DNA of 64,000 bases from JAPOXR01 sp963664715 (GTDB lineage: Bacteria; Pseudomonadota; Alphaproteobacteria; Rhodobacterales; Rhodobacteraceae). Shown piece by piece: positions 35,099-44,482 of this stretch. Each line of letters starts with the position of its first letter. Positions within the stretch are counted from its first letter, which is position 1. Both the position numbers and the translations under genes were made by a program. The stretch is taken from positions 124,001 to 188,000 of the forward strand of contig CAXXUY010000015.1 of NCBI GenBank assembly GCA_963664715.2, read 5' to 3'. The notes under the pieces were generated by a model. The model saw only the letters and a list, made by a program, of their open reading frames with translations. It had not been told where the DNA came from and ran no database searches.

Positions 35099-36133
35099 CT
35101 ACACGGTCCTGGTCACCTTCGTCAGCCCCAAGGGAGCGTCCGGATTCTGGCCAATCCTGATGGCAAGGTCCTCGACGAACCGGTAGAACGCAATCGCTTG
35201 CAAGACAGGATCGACAAGGTCGTGAATGCCGGTCGGGACGGGCAGGACCCTCGGCCCGTGGACTGCCCCCACGGTGTAAACCATCGCTCCCTGGCCGCGC
35301 AGCCTTTGCACCGTGGCGAGGCTGGAGGCACCGGCCATTCCACCGACCCCGAAAATCAGTGCCGCAAGCCTTGCGTTCGCGATCGCGACGGGGCCGTGCA
35401 GCACCTCCGCCGCGGAACAGGCTTCGGCATGCAACTGGCAGGTTTCCTTGAACTTCAACGCTGCCTCTCCGGCGATTGCGAGGCTTGGGCCGCGCCCGAT
35501 GCAGAACAGTGAACTGGACCTGGCAAAGGGGACAGTTGCCGATGACCAGTCGCTGTCCAGAGCCTCCAGCGCCAGGTCCGGCAGGTCACGCAGAGCGGAC
35601 TCCAGCGAGTGGTCATCCCTGTAGCCCGCGAGAATCGAAAGGGAAGCAAACAGCATTCCGATGAAGGATTTCGTTGCTGCAACGGCTTCCTCCGGTCCGG
35701 CCAGGACCGGAAGCACCGTGTCCGCCCCTTCGCCGACCGGGCTGTCCGTGACGTTCAGGATTGCAATCGTATGGGCATTTCCTTGCCTTGCTGCCGCCTG
35801 GAGCGCTGCAAGGTCCGGGCTACCGCCCGATTGCGAAAACGTGAGTGCAGCAAATCCCTCGAGCCTGAGCCTCGTATTGTACACCGATGCCACCGACGGA
35901 CCGATCGACGCCACGGGGAGTCCGGTGCCTGTCTCGAATATGTACTTGAAAAAGGTCGCCGCTTGGTCAGATGTTCCGCGGGCGCAGGTTACGAACCCGC
36001 GCAGGCCGGCGCCGCGCAGCCTCCGTCCCGTTTCGCGGTAGACCGGCAAGCCTTCAATGACCTGGCGCCGTAGGACATCCGGGATCTCGGCAATTTCTGC
36101 CGCCATCTTGGTATCGGAGCCTGGTCCCGTCAA
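35099..36133 (-). CDS. SIS-domain sugar isomerase/deglycase (GlmS/FrlB/AgaS-like)
   Basis: 344 aa from the ATG at 36133, overlapping the ABC ATPase stop. Two SIS domains are visible: CARGTSDQAATFFKYIFE, TFSQSGGSPDL and SFIGMLFA in the first; FCIGRGPSLAIAGEAALKFKE and HAEACSAAEVLHGP in the second. This is the isomerase half of GlmS without the glutaminase domain. Family members isomerise or deaminate aminosugar phosphates, or cleave fructosamine phosphates (FrlB). As last gene of an importer operon that also has an M20 hydrolase and a YhfX-like enzyme, it suggests use of an N-acylated or amino-acid-linked sugar. The substrate is not known. Confidence 0.88.
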   Translation of the reverse strand: MTGPGSDTKMAAEIAEIPDVLRRQVIEGLPVYRETGRRLRGAGLRGFVTCARGTSDQAATFFKYIFETGTGLPVASIGPSVASVYNTRLRLEGFAALTFSQSGGSPDLAALQAAARQGNAHTIAILNVTDSPVGEGADTVLPVLAGPEEAVAATKSFIGMLFASLSILAGYRDDHSLESALRDLPDLALEALDSDWSSATVPFARSSSLFCIGRGPSLAIAGEAALKFKETCQLHAEACSAAEVLHGPVAIANARLAALIFGVGGMAGASSLATVQRLRGQGAMVYTVGAVHGPRVLPVPTGIHDLVDPVLQAIAFYRFVEDLAIRIGQNPDAPLGLTKVTRTV

Positions 36134-36873
36134 TGCAGCCCCGTGATCATCGACACGATTTCATTCTTGTTGGTCTCGGGGGTGTTGCGGATGCCGATCT
36201 GCTTGCCTCGCCGCAACACGCAGATCCGGTCCGACAACCGAAATACCTGGTCGAGACTGTGACTGATGATCAGGATCGACAGGTTCCGCTCTTTCAGTGA
36301 TGCAATCAGTTTCTCTACCCTTGCGGTCTCGGCCACTCCGAGGGCAGCGGTGGGTTCGTCCAGCAGGATGAGTTTGCTTGCCCAGTGAGTCGCGCGGGCA
36401 ATGGCGATGCCTTGGCGCTGCCCGCCGCTGAGGTCGCGCATGGTCGAGTTGGCAGAGGGGATGCGCACGTCCAACTCGTCGACGAGCGCCTGGGTCACCT
36501 TGCGCATCCTGTCCTTGTCGAGCAGACCGAGGGGTCTGCGCGTGAGTTCTCGCCCGAGGAACATGTTCATGTAGACCGGCTGTTCGTCAGCCAGCGCCAG
36601 GTCCTGGAACACCACCTCGATTCCACGGCTTCGGGCAGAACTCGCATCCAGGAAACTCACGCTGTTGCCATCCAGCCGGATCTTGCCGGAGTTCGGGCGG
36701 TAGACTCCGCAGACCATGTTGACCAGCGTGGATTTCCCTGCGCCGTTGTCTCCGACCAGGGCGACGATTTCGCCGGCATGAAGGTCCAGCGAAAAGTCCT
36801 GGATTGCGACGATTCCTCCAAAGGCCTTGTGGATGTTCTCCAGCGACAGGATGGGCGATGTGCCGGTCATCAT
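36130..36873 (-). CDS. Sugar ABC transporter ATP-binding protein, single-domain (FrcA-like)
   Basis: 247 aa. Walker A is GDNGAGKST (about 40-48), the signature is LSGGQRQGIAIARA, Walker B is LILLDEPTAALG and the switch is ISHS. Unlike RbsA it has one nucleotide-binding domain, so it must dimerise, as in the fructose-type (FrcA) transporters of rhizobia. The start overlaps the YhfX stop and the stop overlaps the SIS gene start, so all three are translated as a unit. It partners with the RbsC-like permease and the periplasmic protein upstream in the operon. Confidence 0.92.
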   Translation of the reverse strand: MMTGTSPILSLENIHKAFGGIVAIQDFSLDLHAGEIVALVGDNGAGKSTLVNMVCGVYRPNSGKIRLDGNSVSFLDASSARSRGIEVVFQDLALADEQPVYMNMFLGRELTRRPLGLLDKDRMRKVTQALVDELDVRIPSANSTMRDLSGGQRQGIAIARATHWASKLILLDEPTAALGVAETARVEKLIASLKERNLSILIISHSLDQVFRLSDRICVLRRGKQIGIRNTPETNKNEIVSMITGLH

Positions 36874-38075
36874 TCCGACCTTCCGGGCCAGTCAACCATG
36901 TGTCCGAACCCGTCTTCGACGGTCGTGACACGGGGGATGCCGGATGCAACACCGCGAAGGCCGACGATGAGTGAACGCGTCACGAATGCCTGCCCCCGGA
37001 ATCCGAATATGACGGAATCTCCTTCAAGGGGCCTGCGCGTGCTGGCATCAATCATCGCGTAGTAGTCGATGGCCGAATAGTCGGGAATTTCAACGTCCAG
37101 TAGTGCTGAACGGTCACAGGCGGGTTCGGCAGTGACAAGGGCCCGAACCTGGTAATCCGGAAACACCGGATCGATGTAGAGTCCGCCGCCAAAGCAGTAC
37201 GCCCGTCCGCCATGGTGATGAGAAACTTCGGTCAGGTAGAGAACTGCAGGATCTTCCGGCAGGTCTTCAACCGCATGCAGCGGTGTGGTGCCGTGCAGCC
37301 CGTTGCCGGGTTCGCACTGGGTTGCACCTGCCTCTGCCAATGCCGCCAGAACAGTCGAAGAGGTTGTGCCGGGCGCGTTGATTTCGATGTTCCTTCTCCC
37401 GACCCGGGCCAGTTCCTCGGCAGCCCGATTCAATGTTGAAAGATTGCCGGTGGGCTTCACCTTGCATGTTGCCGGGTCATAGAGCAGTGCCGGGAACGTC
37501 GTGACTCCGGCGAACCTTCCCCCGGCCAGCGCGTCCAGGCGATCGGCCACGGCGGCGATGTCGGTTGCATCGAAACCGCCTTCATGCCCGCGGTAGAAGG
37601 TATCCCCCTTGGTCTGGATGCGGGCGAGGAGCGCCTGCACTCGCCCTGAACCTGCAGAGGCACTGGCGGCTTCCTGCGCCTTTCTGTCGGAAAAGACCGT
37701 CCAGAAGTCAGGCTGGAGCTTCGCCGCTGCATGGCAGGCCTCGTGGCGAGGGACCTGAACCAGGTGGCCGATATGACCGGTCCTCAGTCCAGCCCGGTCG
37801 CAGGCCAGTGCGCACGCCATGTCGACGGCGACCGAACGGTCGATCCCTCCATTAATGACAGCCTCGCAAAACCCGGAATGCCGACCGACCTGCTTGGTCA
37901 TCGCGAATGTCCTGAGCCCGTGCCGCGCTGCTTCGCTCTGGAACACGCTTGCGTTGCGTTCGACCGTGTCGAGATCAAGGACATAGGAATTGGCCGGGAT
38001 CTGTCCTGCCTGGTGCAGGGCGATGGCCGCCTCGATGAAGCCTGGATTTCGCCGGATGAGAACGTCAAGGAACAT
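36870..38075 (-). CDS. YhfX-like PLP-dependent enzyme (alanine racemase N-terminal fold)
   Basis: 401 aa. The N-terminal TIM-barrel of the alanine-racemase type starts at about 30 (YVLDLDTVERNA), and FAMTKQVGRH (about 57-66) holds the PLP lysine. The middle, RNIEINAPGTTSSTVLAAL, and the later GNGLHGTTPLH are typical of the E. coli YhfX family, whose reaction has not been firmly defined. In E. coli, yhfX lies in the yhfS-php operon of PLP and phosphotriesterase-like enzymes. Here it sits inside an ABC importer operon between permease and ATPase, which hints at processing of an imported amino-acid-containing compound. Confidence 0.85.
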   Translation of the reverse strand: MFLDVLIRRNPGFIEAAIALHQAGQIPANSYVLDLDTVERNASVFQSEAARHGLRTFAMTKQVGRHSGFCEAVINGGIDRSVAVDMACALACDRAGLRTGHIGHLVQVPRHEACHAAAKLQPDFWTVFSDRKAQEAASASAGSGRVQALLARIQTKGDTFYRGHEGGFDATDIAAVADRLDALAGGRFAGVTTFPALLYDPATCKVKPTGNLSTLNRAAEELARVGRRNIEINAPGTTSSTVLAALAEAGATQCEPGNGLHGTTPLHAVEDLPEDPAVLYLTEVSHHHGGRAYCFGGGLYIDPVFPDYQVRALVTAEPACDRSALLDVEIPDYSAIDYYAMIDASTRRPLEGDSVIFGFRGQAFVTRSLIVGLRGVASGIPRVTTVEDGFGHMVDWPGRSE

Positions 38076-38090
38076 GCTCGTCTCCGCAGG

Positions 38091-39047
38091 TTATCGGCTG
38101 GCGTTTCGCAAGGAAACTGCGACAGCCAGGAGAATGATGAGGCCCCGGACGATCATCTGGTCCGAAACCTTGAGGCCCATCAGGATCAGCCCATTGTTGA
38201 GCATCCCCATTAGGAGCGATCCAAGCAGTGCGCCGATGACCGACCCCTTGCCCCCGTTCAGCGCGGTTCCACCGACGATCACCGCGGCGATCACTGTCAT
38301 CAGGTCGCTTTCGCCCAGAGTGTATTTGGCGGCCTGCAGGCGCCCGGCATATAGCAGGCCGGCCAGGCCGGCGGTCGTGCCGCAGAGAGCGAGTACGTAG
38401 AGCCGGACGCGAGGTACCTTGATGCCCGACACCCGGGCTGCGCGGGCATTGTCGCCCACGGCAAGCACATGGGCGCCAAAGCGGGTCTGGCGATAGACCA
38501 CGTGGCCGATGGCCACGGCGGCGATCGTCCACAGGACCAGAGACGGGATGCCGAACAGCTTGCCTGATCCGAAGAAGCCCGTGAAACTGTCATTGATCAC
38601 GGGGATAGATCGAAGGTCTGTCATCGATCGAGCGATACCCGCGAACAGTCCCAGGCTGGCAAGAGTGACCAGGAAGGATGGCAGTCTGAGATAGGCGACA
38701 AGCAGCCCGTTGAATGCGCCAATTGCAAATCCGGCTCCAAGGCCCGCCAGCACTCCAAGCAGCATCGGGTAGCTCTGCATGACGACGGCGGCGGACAGGG
38801 CGGAAACGGCGACTATCGATCCGAAACTGAGGTCGATTTCACCCGCCGACAGGGCAAAGACGAGCCCGATGGCCATGATCGTGGCGGGTGCTGTCTGCAG
38901 GACGATGTTGGTGAGATTGCGAGAGGTCAGAAACCCGTCATCGTGCAGCGTGATTGCAAAGAAAAGGAAGATTCCGAGGAACCCGAAATAGATCACGCTC
39001 CTTTGCAGGTCGAGCGACCTCAGCCTTGCCACAAAGCCATTCTTCAT
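38091..39047 (-). CDS. Sugar ABC transporter permease (RbsC/FrcC-like)
   Basis: 318 aa with 8-10 hydrophobic segments. IMAIGLVFALSAGEIDLSFGS and the later TVIAAVIVGGTALNGGKGSV are the signature regions of the BPD_transp_2 family, which forms homodimeric pores for pentoses, hexoses and autoinducer-2. A GTG at 39050 directly before the ATG at 39047 is an alternative start. It lies 15 bp from the YhfX gene and 66 bp from the binding protein. Confidence 0.92.
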   Translation of the reverse strand: MKNGFVARLRSLDLQRSVIYFGFLGIFLFFAITLHDDGFLTSRNLTNIVLQTAPATIMAIGLVFALSAGEIDLSFGSIVAVSALSAAVVMQSYPMLLGVLAGLGAGFAIGAFNGLLVAYLRLPSFLVTLASLGLFAGIARSMTDLRSIPVINDSFTGFFGSGKLFGIPSLVLWTIAAVAIGHVVYRQTRFGAHVLAVGDNARAARVSGIKVPRVRLYVLALCGTTAGLAGLLYAGRLQAAKYTLGESDLMTVIAAVIVGGTALNGGKGSVIGALLGSLLMGMLNNGLILMGLKVSDQMIVRGLIILLAVAVSLRNASR

Positions 39048-39113
39048 CACTCGCCCCGCGCGGGATTGATATTGACGGCGGGACGAAGTTGCGGCCCGCC
39101 GTGGAAGTATAGA

Positions 39114-40169
39114 TCAGTTGGCCGTGGTGACGCTAGACGGTGGATCGATGTTGAGAGACTGGTTCCAACCTTCGACCACGTTGTCCGCGTTTACGGTGAT
39201 CGCCGGAGCGACCAGGAAGGGTGGGACCTCTTCGCCCAGGAGGTGGAGAACTGCCGCGGCAGCCATCGCTCGTCCGAGTTCATAGGCTTCGTCGGCAACG
39301 ATTGCGACGACATTGCCGCCCCGCACCATGTCGAGTGCAATCGGCTCGGAAAGGTCAAGCGTCACGATCCTGGTGGTATCGTTGCCATTGGCACGCAGCG
39401 CTGCCAGGACGCCTTCCGCCGGGCCCGCCCATGTGACATAGATCCCGCCCAGATCGGGGTGCTTCAGCAACATGGCATTAGCGATGTCCTCGGCGCGGGC
39501 CGGGTCACTGATCCCCTGTTCAGCAACGATCGAAATGTTCGGATAGTCGTTTTCGATCGTGGTCTTGAAGGCATTGTCACGCTGGTTGGTCACGTAATAG
39601 GCAGCGTCATGATAGACCCAGCCTACCGTGCCTTCGTTGCCCATCGCGGCGGCAAGCGCGTCGGCCGCCTGCTTGCCCATCTGGAAGAGGTCGTCAGTGA
39701 CGATTGCAGCGTAATCTGCCGGATGCTCATAGCCCGAGGGCAGGTTTGACAGGAATGTCAACGCCACGCCGGCCTCTTTCGCTTCCTCGAAGGCTGCTGC
39801 CGAGGTCACCGGGTCGAGCGGAAGTGACAGGATGATGCTGGGATTTTTCGCCATCGCCGTTTCGATGTCGCTTCGCTGCTTGGCCGCATCGAAACCGGCA
39901 CTGGTTACGGCAACCACCTCGATACCCAGGCGGGCAAACTCGTCGCTCGCACCTGAAGTGACGGCACTCACGAAGTCCGACTGGTCATGCCACAACAAGG
40001 CTGCCGTGTAGTTCGCGGCCTGCACGGTGGCGACCTGATCGTCGCTGACCGCAATGGCCGATGTCGGCGTGGCGCTTTCACCGCCCGGGCCGATTGTCTG
40101 TGCAAGTGCCGGCGCGGCTGCGAGTCCAAGAAGCGCGGCTGCGGCGACGGTTCTGGATAAATGGTTCAT
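39114..40169 (-). CDS. Periplasmic sugar-binding protein (RbsB/peripla_BP_4-like)
   Basis: 351 aa from the ATG at 40169, preceded by AAAGGAG; the longer frame to 40268 is not used. The signal peptide 1-23 ends APALA-Q. The mature protein has the type-I two-lobed fold: LLWHDQSDFVSAVTSGASDE and EFARLGIEVVAVTSAGFDA, then ILSLPLDPVTSAAAFEEAKE. The strong ribosome site fits the need for excess binding protein. It defines the importer specificity, which cannot be read from the sequence. Confidence 0.92.
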   Translation of the reverse strand: MNHLSRTVAAAALLGLAAAPALAQTIGPGGESATPTSAIAVSDDQVATVQAANYTAALLWHDQSDFVSAVTSGASDEFARLGIEVVAVTSAGFDAAKQRSDIETAMAKNPSIILSLPLDPVTSAAAFEEAKEAGVALTFLSNLPSGYEHPADYAAIVTDDLFQMGKQAADALAAAMGNEGTVGWVYHDAAYYVTNQRDNAFKTTIENDYPNISIVAEQGISDPARAEDIANAMLLKHPDLGGIYVTWAGPAEGVLAALRANGNDTTRIVTLDLSEPIALDMVRGGNVVAIVADEAYELGRAMAAAAVLHLLGEEVPPFLVAPAITVNADNVVEGWNQSLNIDPPSSVTTAN

Positions 40170-40194
40170 TTGTTTCTCCTTTGGTTGCAGTGTG

Positions 40195-41448
40195 TCAAGT
40201 CGGCTCCAGACCGCAGTATCTCGCGGTGAAGATTGCAAACGCCCGGATCGCGGCAAGGTATTCCTCAATGTCGATCCGTTCGTCGAAGGTATGGGCGACC
40301 GCTATGTCACCCGGAGCACAGTAGACCGCAGGACAGCCAATCCCGTTGACCAGGAACGGGGTCTCGGACCAGTACGGGGCGCCATCGATGGCTCCACCCC
40401 GCGGGTGCGCGAGGCGCACGCATTCCTGGAGCAACTGCACGGCCATCGAGTCGCTTGCGATCTCGACCGGTGATCCGCCCTTGGGGTGATCGCGTCCTGC
40501 CGGGTAGGTGATAGATACTGAAATCCCGTCTGGCAGGGGGTCCCTCAGGATGGCTGCCTCGAACGACTGAACCGCGTCATCGAGCGATTCACCCGGGCAC
40601 AGCGTTCTGATCATCGACAGTTGGCATTCCCCCGGGACAGCGATGAAGCCACCGCCTTCGATCCCGGTGACGACGATTGACGGGCGTCCGACAAGTTCGT
40701 GCCCCGGTCCTGCGCTCAGCTCGGCTTCATGCGCCCAGATTCGGGTCAGCAGCTCATGTGTTGCCTTCAACGCGTCCACACCGAGTTCGGGCGTTCCGAA
40801 ATAGGCAGATCTGCCCGTTACCGTGATCTCGGGGATGAAAAAGCCGATCTGGGCGGTGTAGACGTTCAGCTGCGTGGGTTCGACATATATCGCGAAATCG
40901 GGCCGGGCTATCTCTCCGGCCGCTACGCGGTGTTCCAGGTCCTTGATCCCGGCGCTGACTCCGCTTCCCGGCTCGCCGCTCTCTTCGTCTCCGATGAAGG
41001 CCAGCGTTATGCCACCTGCAGGCCGAAACCCCGCCGATTGCAGCAGCCGCAACCCGGCAATCGCCGCACAGATGCCCCCCTTGAGGTCGCAGGCGCCGCG
41101 TCCCCAGATCTCACCGCCGATCTCAGGGGCACTGAACGGGTCTTCACGGATATCGCCGCGCCAGCGATCCTGCCATCCTCGGACATGAACCGTATCGGTG
41201 TGGCCGACGAACATCAGGTGATTCCTGCCGCAACCGGCAGTGGTTCCCCAGACATTCTCGCGACCCTCGGCAAATTCCCCTTTGCCAGTGACAAGGCCCA
41301 ACCCTGCCATCTCGGTTTCCAGAAACCGGGCGAAGCCGGTTTCGTTGCCCGTCACGCTCTCGATCGACAACGCCCGCCGCAGGAGCCCTGTGTCCGCAGC
41401 CCTGTCCTGAGTTGCGTCCAGCCTCTGCAGAATTGCTTCGCCGTTCAT
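40195..41448 (-). CDS. M20-family metallopeptidase/deacylase (ArgE/DapE-like)
   Basis: 417 aa, cytoplasmic. The metal site is readable: VGHTDTVH (His-x-Asp), WGRGACDLKGG (bridging Asp), GDEESG (catalytic and metal Glu pair) and a C-terminal AHTFDERID (last His). The lid domain lies at about 190-310. The family hydrolyses N-acyl amino acids or dipeptides, and removal of an acyl group from an imported amide is the natural reading here. The start overlaps the ROK stop (TGATG). The gap of 25 bp to the binding-protein gene keeps them in one transcript. Confidence 0.9.
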   Translation of the reverse strand: MNGEAILQRLDATQDRAADTGLLRRALSIESVTGNETGFARFLETEMAGLGLVTGKGEFAEGRENVWGTTAGCGRNHLMFVGHTDTVHVRGWQDRWRGDIREDPFSAPEIGGEIWGRGACDLKGGICAAIAGLRLLQSAGFRPAGGITLAFIGDEESGEPGSGVSAGIKDLEHRVAAGEIARPDFAIYVEPTQLNVYTAQIGFFIPEITVTGRSAYFGTPELGVDALKATHELLTRIWAHEAELSAGPGHELVGRPSIVVTGIEGGGFIAVPGECQLSMIRTLCPGESLDDAVQSFEAAILRDPLPDGISVSITYPAGRDHPKGGSPVEIASDSMAVQLLQECVRLAHPRGGAIDGAPYWSETPFLVNGIGCPAVYCAPGDIAVAHTFDERIDIEEYLAAIRAFAIFTARYCGLEPT

Positions 41449-42659
41449 CAGCCATTCCCGACGAAGGTTTCAATCGAAGGAGGCGGGATCGTGATTTCGG
41501 CGCCCTTCTGGCCCTCTGCAAACAGTGAGACATGAAGGTGATTGAGGGCGGTGGCGGCACCGCCAGCCAGCGCTGCGCGGTCGCCCAGCCTGGTCTTCTC
41601 GATTTCTATCCTGCGAGGGAAGCACCTCTTGGCCTGTTCCCTGATCCGGACGAGCAGTTCGTCCCGCGCACCAATGGAGCCACCGACAACGATGGTGCTC
41701 GGATCGAGTACGGCTGCAATTGCCACGGCGGCACGTGCAATCTGACCGGCGACGGCATCGAGCGTTTCGATTGCCGCATCATCTCCTTGCCCGGCTGCGT
41801 CGAAGACATCCGGAACACTCAGCCGCCTGCCTGTCCTGCTCCTGTAGAATTCGATGATGGCGTCGGTGGCGGCCACTCGTTCCAGCGCGCCGATCTTCAG
41901 GCTCTCGGCATCAAACGGATCGGCGCCGAAGGGCAGGTAACCCACTTCGCCGGCCGCGCCGAAGCTGCCTCGCAGCAGCTTTCCACCGACAACGATACCA
42001 GCCCCGAGCCCTGTTCCAATCGAGAGATATGCCAGGATGTCGTGCTCGGACCGGTTTCCCAGCCAGTATTCTCCGAGGGCGAAGAGGTTGACATCGTTCT
42101 CGACGATCGCTTCCACGCCGAGTCGGTCCTGCAACTCCCCGCGGAAGTCGATTTCGTCAATTCCCGCAATGTTGGGTGCAAGGTGAATCCTGCCGGTCTC
42201 GGAATCTGGCACCCCCGGCACCCCGACAACCACCACTCTCAAGTCCTTGAAGTCGATTTCCGCCACGGACATCGCACGCCTGACCATGACTGCAATCTGC
42301 TCGACGATATTGACGCCACCGGTCCGGTCGGTGGGCTCAACGACCTCGGAACGGATGGTTCCGGTCAGGTCGCACAGCGCAGTACGAATCTTCGTGCCGC
42401 CGAGATCCACGCTGGCGACCGTGGCCGCCCTCGGCGACATTTCGTAAACGACAGCACGGCGTCCGACATGGCCTTCGGTCTGGCCAGCAGTGCGGACCCA
42501 GCCGCCCGTTTCAAGTTTCGACACGATTTCCGAGACGGTCTGTTTGGACAGCCCCGTGATCTTCGAGACGCTGGCGCGCGAGACCGGCTTGTAGTCAACG
42601 ATTGCCTGGATGATCGCGCTCTGTGACATGCGTCGGGAAATCTTTGATTGTTCTGCCAT
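41448..42659 (-). CDS. ROK-family transcriptional repressor
   Basis: 403 aa from the ATG at 42659 (MAEQSKISRRMSQSAI). A winged HTH at about 12-65 (VSRASVSKITGLSKQTVSEI) is followed by a ROK sugar-kinase-like domain with DLGGTKIRTALCD and SIGTGLGAGIVV. In NagC/XylR-type ROK repressors the kinase fold senses a sugar. As first gene of the operon it probably autoregulates through the palindrome at 42676-42702. The ROK zinc-type Cys cluster is not evident, so kinase activity is unlikely. Confidence 0.92.
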   Translation of the reverse strand: MAEQSKISRRMSQSAIIQAIVDYKPVSRASVSKITGLSKQTVSEIVSKLETGGWVRTAGQTEGHVGRRAVVYEMSPRAATVASVDLGGTKIRTALCDLTGTIRSEVVEPTDRTGGVNIVEQIAVMVRRAMSVAEIDFKDLRVVVVGVPGVPDSETGRIHLAPNIAGIDEIDFRGELQDRLGVEAIVENDVNLFALGEYWLGNRSEHDILAYLSIGTGLGAGIVVGGKLLRGSFGAAGEVGYLPFGADPFDAESLKIGALERVAATDAIIEFYRSRTGRRLSVPDVFDAAGQGDDAAIETLDAVAGQIARAAVAIAAVLDPSTIVVGGSIGARDELLVRIREQAKRCFPRRIEIEKTRLGDRAALAGGAATALNHLHVSLFAEGQKGAEITIPPPSIETFVGNG

Positions 42660-42675
42660 ATGCACTGCAAGAATA

Positions 42676-42702
42676 ATTAGTTCGTTCACTAACCGAACTA
42701 AT
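42676..42702. promoter_or_regulatory. Operator of the ROK operon (perfect inverted repeat)
   Basis: ATTAGTTCG (42676-42684) and CGAACTAAT (42694-42702) are perfect 9-bp inverted arms around a 9-base spacer. They end 17 bp upstream of the ROK start codon, the position expected for autorepression. Confidence 0.7.
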
Positions 42703-43252
42703 ATAAATCCTGGTTCCGGTCAATTGAATTCAAGCAGTGGATCGACCGGAATCCGTATCCCTGCACCCTTTCAACGGATCTTGTTCAATTGGCGCTCGGC
42801 CCAATCGAGTCGATCAGGCGCCTTCCCGTCAACCAATGACCAAGATTCAGTCGGTGAAACACCCATGGGCAAGTGTGTGTAGGCTATCTCCAAATCCCTT
42901 TCGTTTCGGCGTGTCACCTCCGTGCTCCGGCTGTCCTCACCGGAACCGATTGCTGGTCTGATCTCTCCGAATTGAGAATGGGTCGTTGTTTCGGGCATCA
43001 ACCCGAGGTTCACGCGCGCAACGAACAGTTTCTGCAGCGAACTCCGGACAGCACACAACACACAACGCGCGTTGCCATACCAAGGGATTCTGCAAATCCG
43101 TCTGGTGTCGGCGGACCGGTTGAAGCCGCGCCTCGATCGTTGAAGTCGTCCGTTTCTCACTACCCAACCGAGTCATGGCGTCTGATTGGGAGTTTCGCAC
43201 AACAGGTGTGAACACAACTGCATTTTCGTTGAATTCAACGTAATGCAGTTAA
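42703..43252. other. 550 bp upstream of the ROK operon, no recognised gene
   Basis: Short frames on both strands show no domain. The promoter of the ROK operon should lie at its left edge. The right edge abuts the IS1380 terminus at 43253. Confidence 0.45.
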
Positions 43253-44236
43253 CCCGGATATCTCATGACAGGGATTGTACGAGGCCGTTTCCCATGCTGT
43301 TATCTCTTTAATATCAAACCGATAACAGCAGAGAGAGCAACGACCTCATGGGAACACTGTGTGGCAAGGAGCAGGTCGCCCTTCAACCCCACGGACGGCG
43401 CAGGGTCGTGGCCGGATTCGACGGAGGATCGATCACGTCGGACGCCGGCGTCGTTCTCCTGCGCGAGTTCGAGGAACGCCTCGGCATCCTGTCCCGTCTC
43501 GCCGGTTGCTTCACCGATCACCGCAGCCAGAACCGCATCGAGCACAGCGTGGAGCAACTGGTGCGCCAGCGCGTGTTCGCCCTGGCGCCGGGATAAGAGG
43601 ACGTCAACGACCATGACGACCTGCGCCGGGACCGGGCCCTGGCCTGCGGGCGTGGGGACATCCTCGGAGAGCGCCGCCGCCGGGAGTGCGACCGCGGCTT
43701 GCCGCTGGCCGGCAAGAGCACGCTGAACCGTCTCGAGGACTGCAGCGGCTCGGCCGGCGGCGGGCACAGGTATCACCGCATCGAGGCCGATATCGACAGG
43801 ATGGGCCAGCAGCTCGTCGAGATGTTCATCGAGAGTTTCTCGGAGCCTCCCGAGAGACTCGTCCTGGACGTGGACGCCACCGACGATCCGCTGCACGGAC
43901 GCCAGGAGGGGCGGTTCTTCCATGGCTACGACAACGAGTACTGCTATCTGCCGCTCTATATCTTCTGCGGCGAGAAGCTCCTCTGTGCGAAGCTGCGCAC
44001 CTCCAACCGGGATGCTGTCAGTGCCGGTCTGATCGAGGAGCTGGAGCGGATCGTTCCACGGCTCTGCGCCGCCTGGCCGGACACCGGGATCGTCATCCGC
44101 GGCGACAGCGGCTTCTACCTCGAGGAGATCATGACCTGGTGCGAGGCCAGGGGTGTCCACTTCGTGCTCGGCCTGGCCCGCAACACCCGCCTGGCCGGGG
44201 AGATCTCGCGCGAGATGGGCACGGCCCGGTGGCTGT
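43253..44236 (+). mobile_element. IS1380-family element, 3'-truncated
   Basis: The left terminus CCCGGATATCTCATGACAGG lies at 43253 and recurs at 60356. The transposase gene follows, but the element ends abruptly at 44236, where a TGTAG-initiated transposon end begins. The right inverted repeat is missing. Confidence 0.85.
43348..44236 (+). pseudogene. IS1380-family transposase with one nonsense codon, truncated
   Basis: It starts at 43348 (MGTLCGKEQVALQPHGRRRV). The conserved GFDGGSITSDAGVVLLREF and DHRSQNRIEHSVEQLVRQRV are readable. At 43594-43596 the family motif usually reading LGYEDLNDHD reads PG-stop-EDVNDHDDL, so a Tyr codon has become TAA. The frame then continues unbroken through LVLDVDATDDPLHGRQEG and GIVIRGDSGFYLEEI, with the DDE aspartates, until truncation at REMGTARWLL. 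The C-terminal third is lost. Confidence 0.88.
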
Positions 44237-44482
44237 TGTAGTTGCTCGGATTATTCAGTCATGAACCGGGCGGTTTTTCTCACATTCTTCGCGAGTGTTG
44301 TTTCTGTCTGATCGGGGACAATCCGGGACAGGGCTTCTTTCCCGAGCAGGCATTTTCAAGTAGCGACCCTGTCCAGTTGGAATCATATCAAGCAGCTTTT
44401 CGGCGTGGGCCGGATGCGGTCCGGATGCTTGCGATTTCCTGTTGGTTCGACTGGCTGACTGCACGACGCCGATTGCCAGAAC
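44237..44482 (+). repeat. Solo left end of a Tn4178-related transposon, relic X3
   Basis: It starts TGTAGTTGCTCGGATTATTC, identical to X2 over its first 30 bases, and stays collinear with X2 to about GCCGATTGCCAGAA. It begins exactly where the IS1380 transposase is cut off and ends where an integrase-type gene fragment begins. Confidence 0.7.

Noticed and set aside
43594..43596. Stop-codon recoding in the IS1380 transposase
   Set aside because: It is a single TAA in place of a Tyr codon in an element already truncated at its 3' end; ordinary decay suffices.
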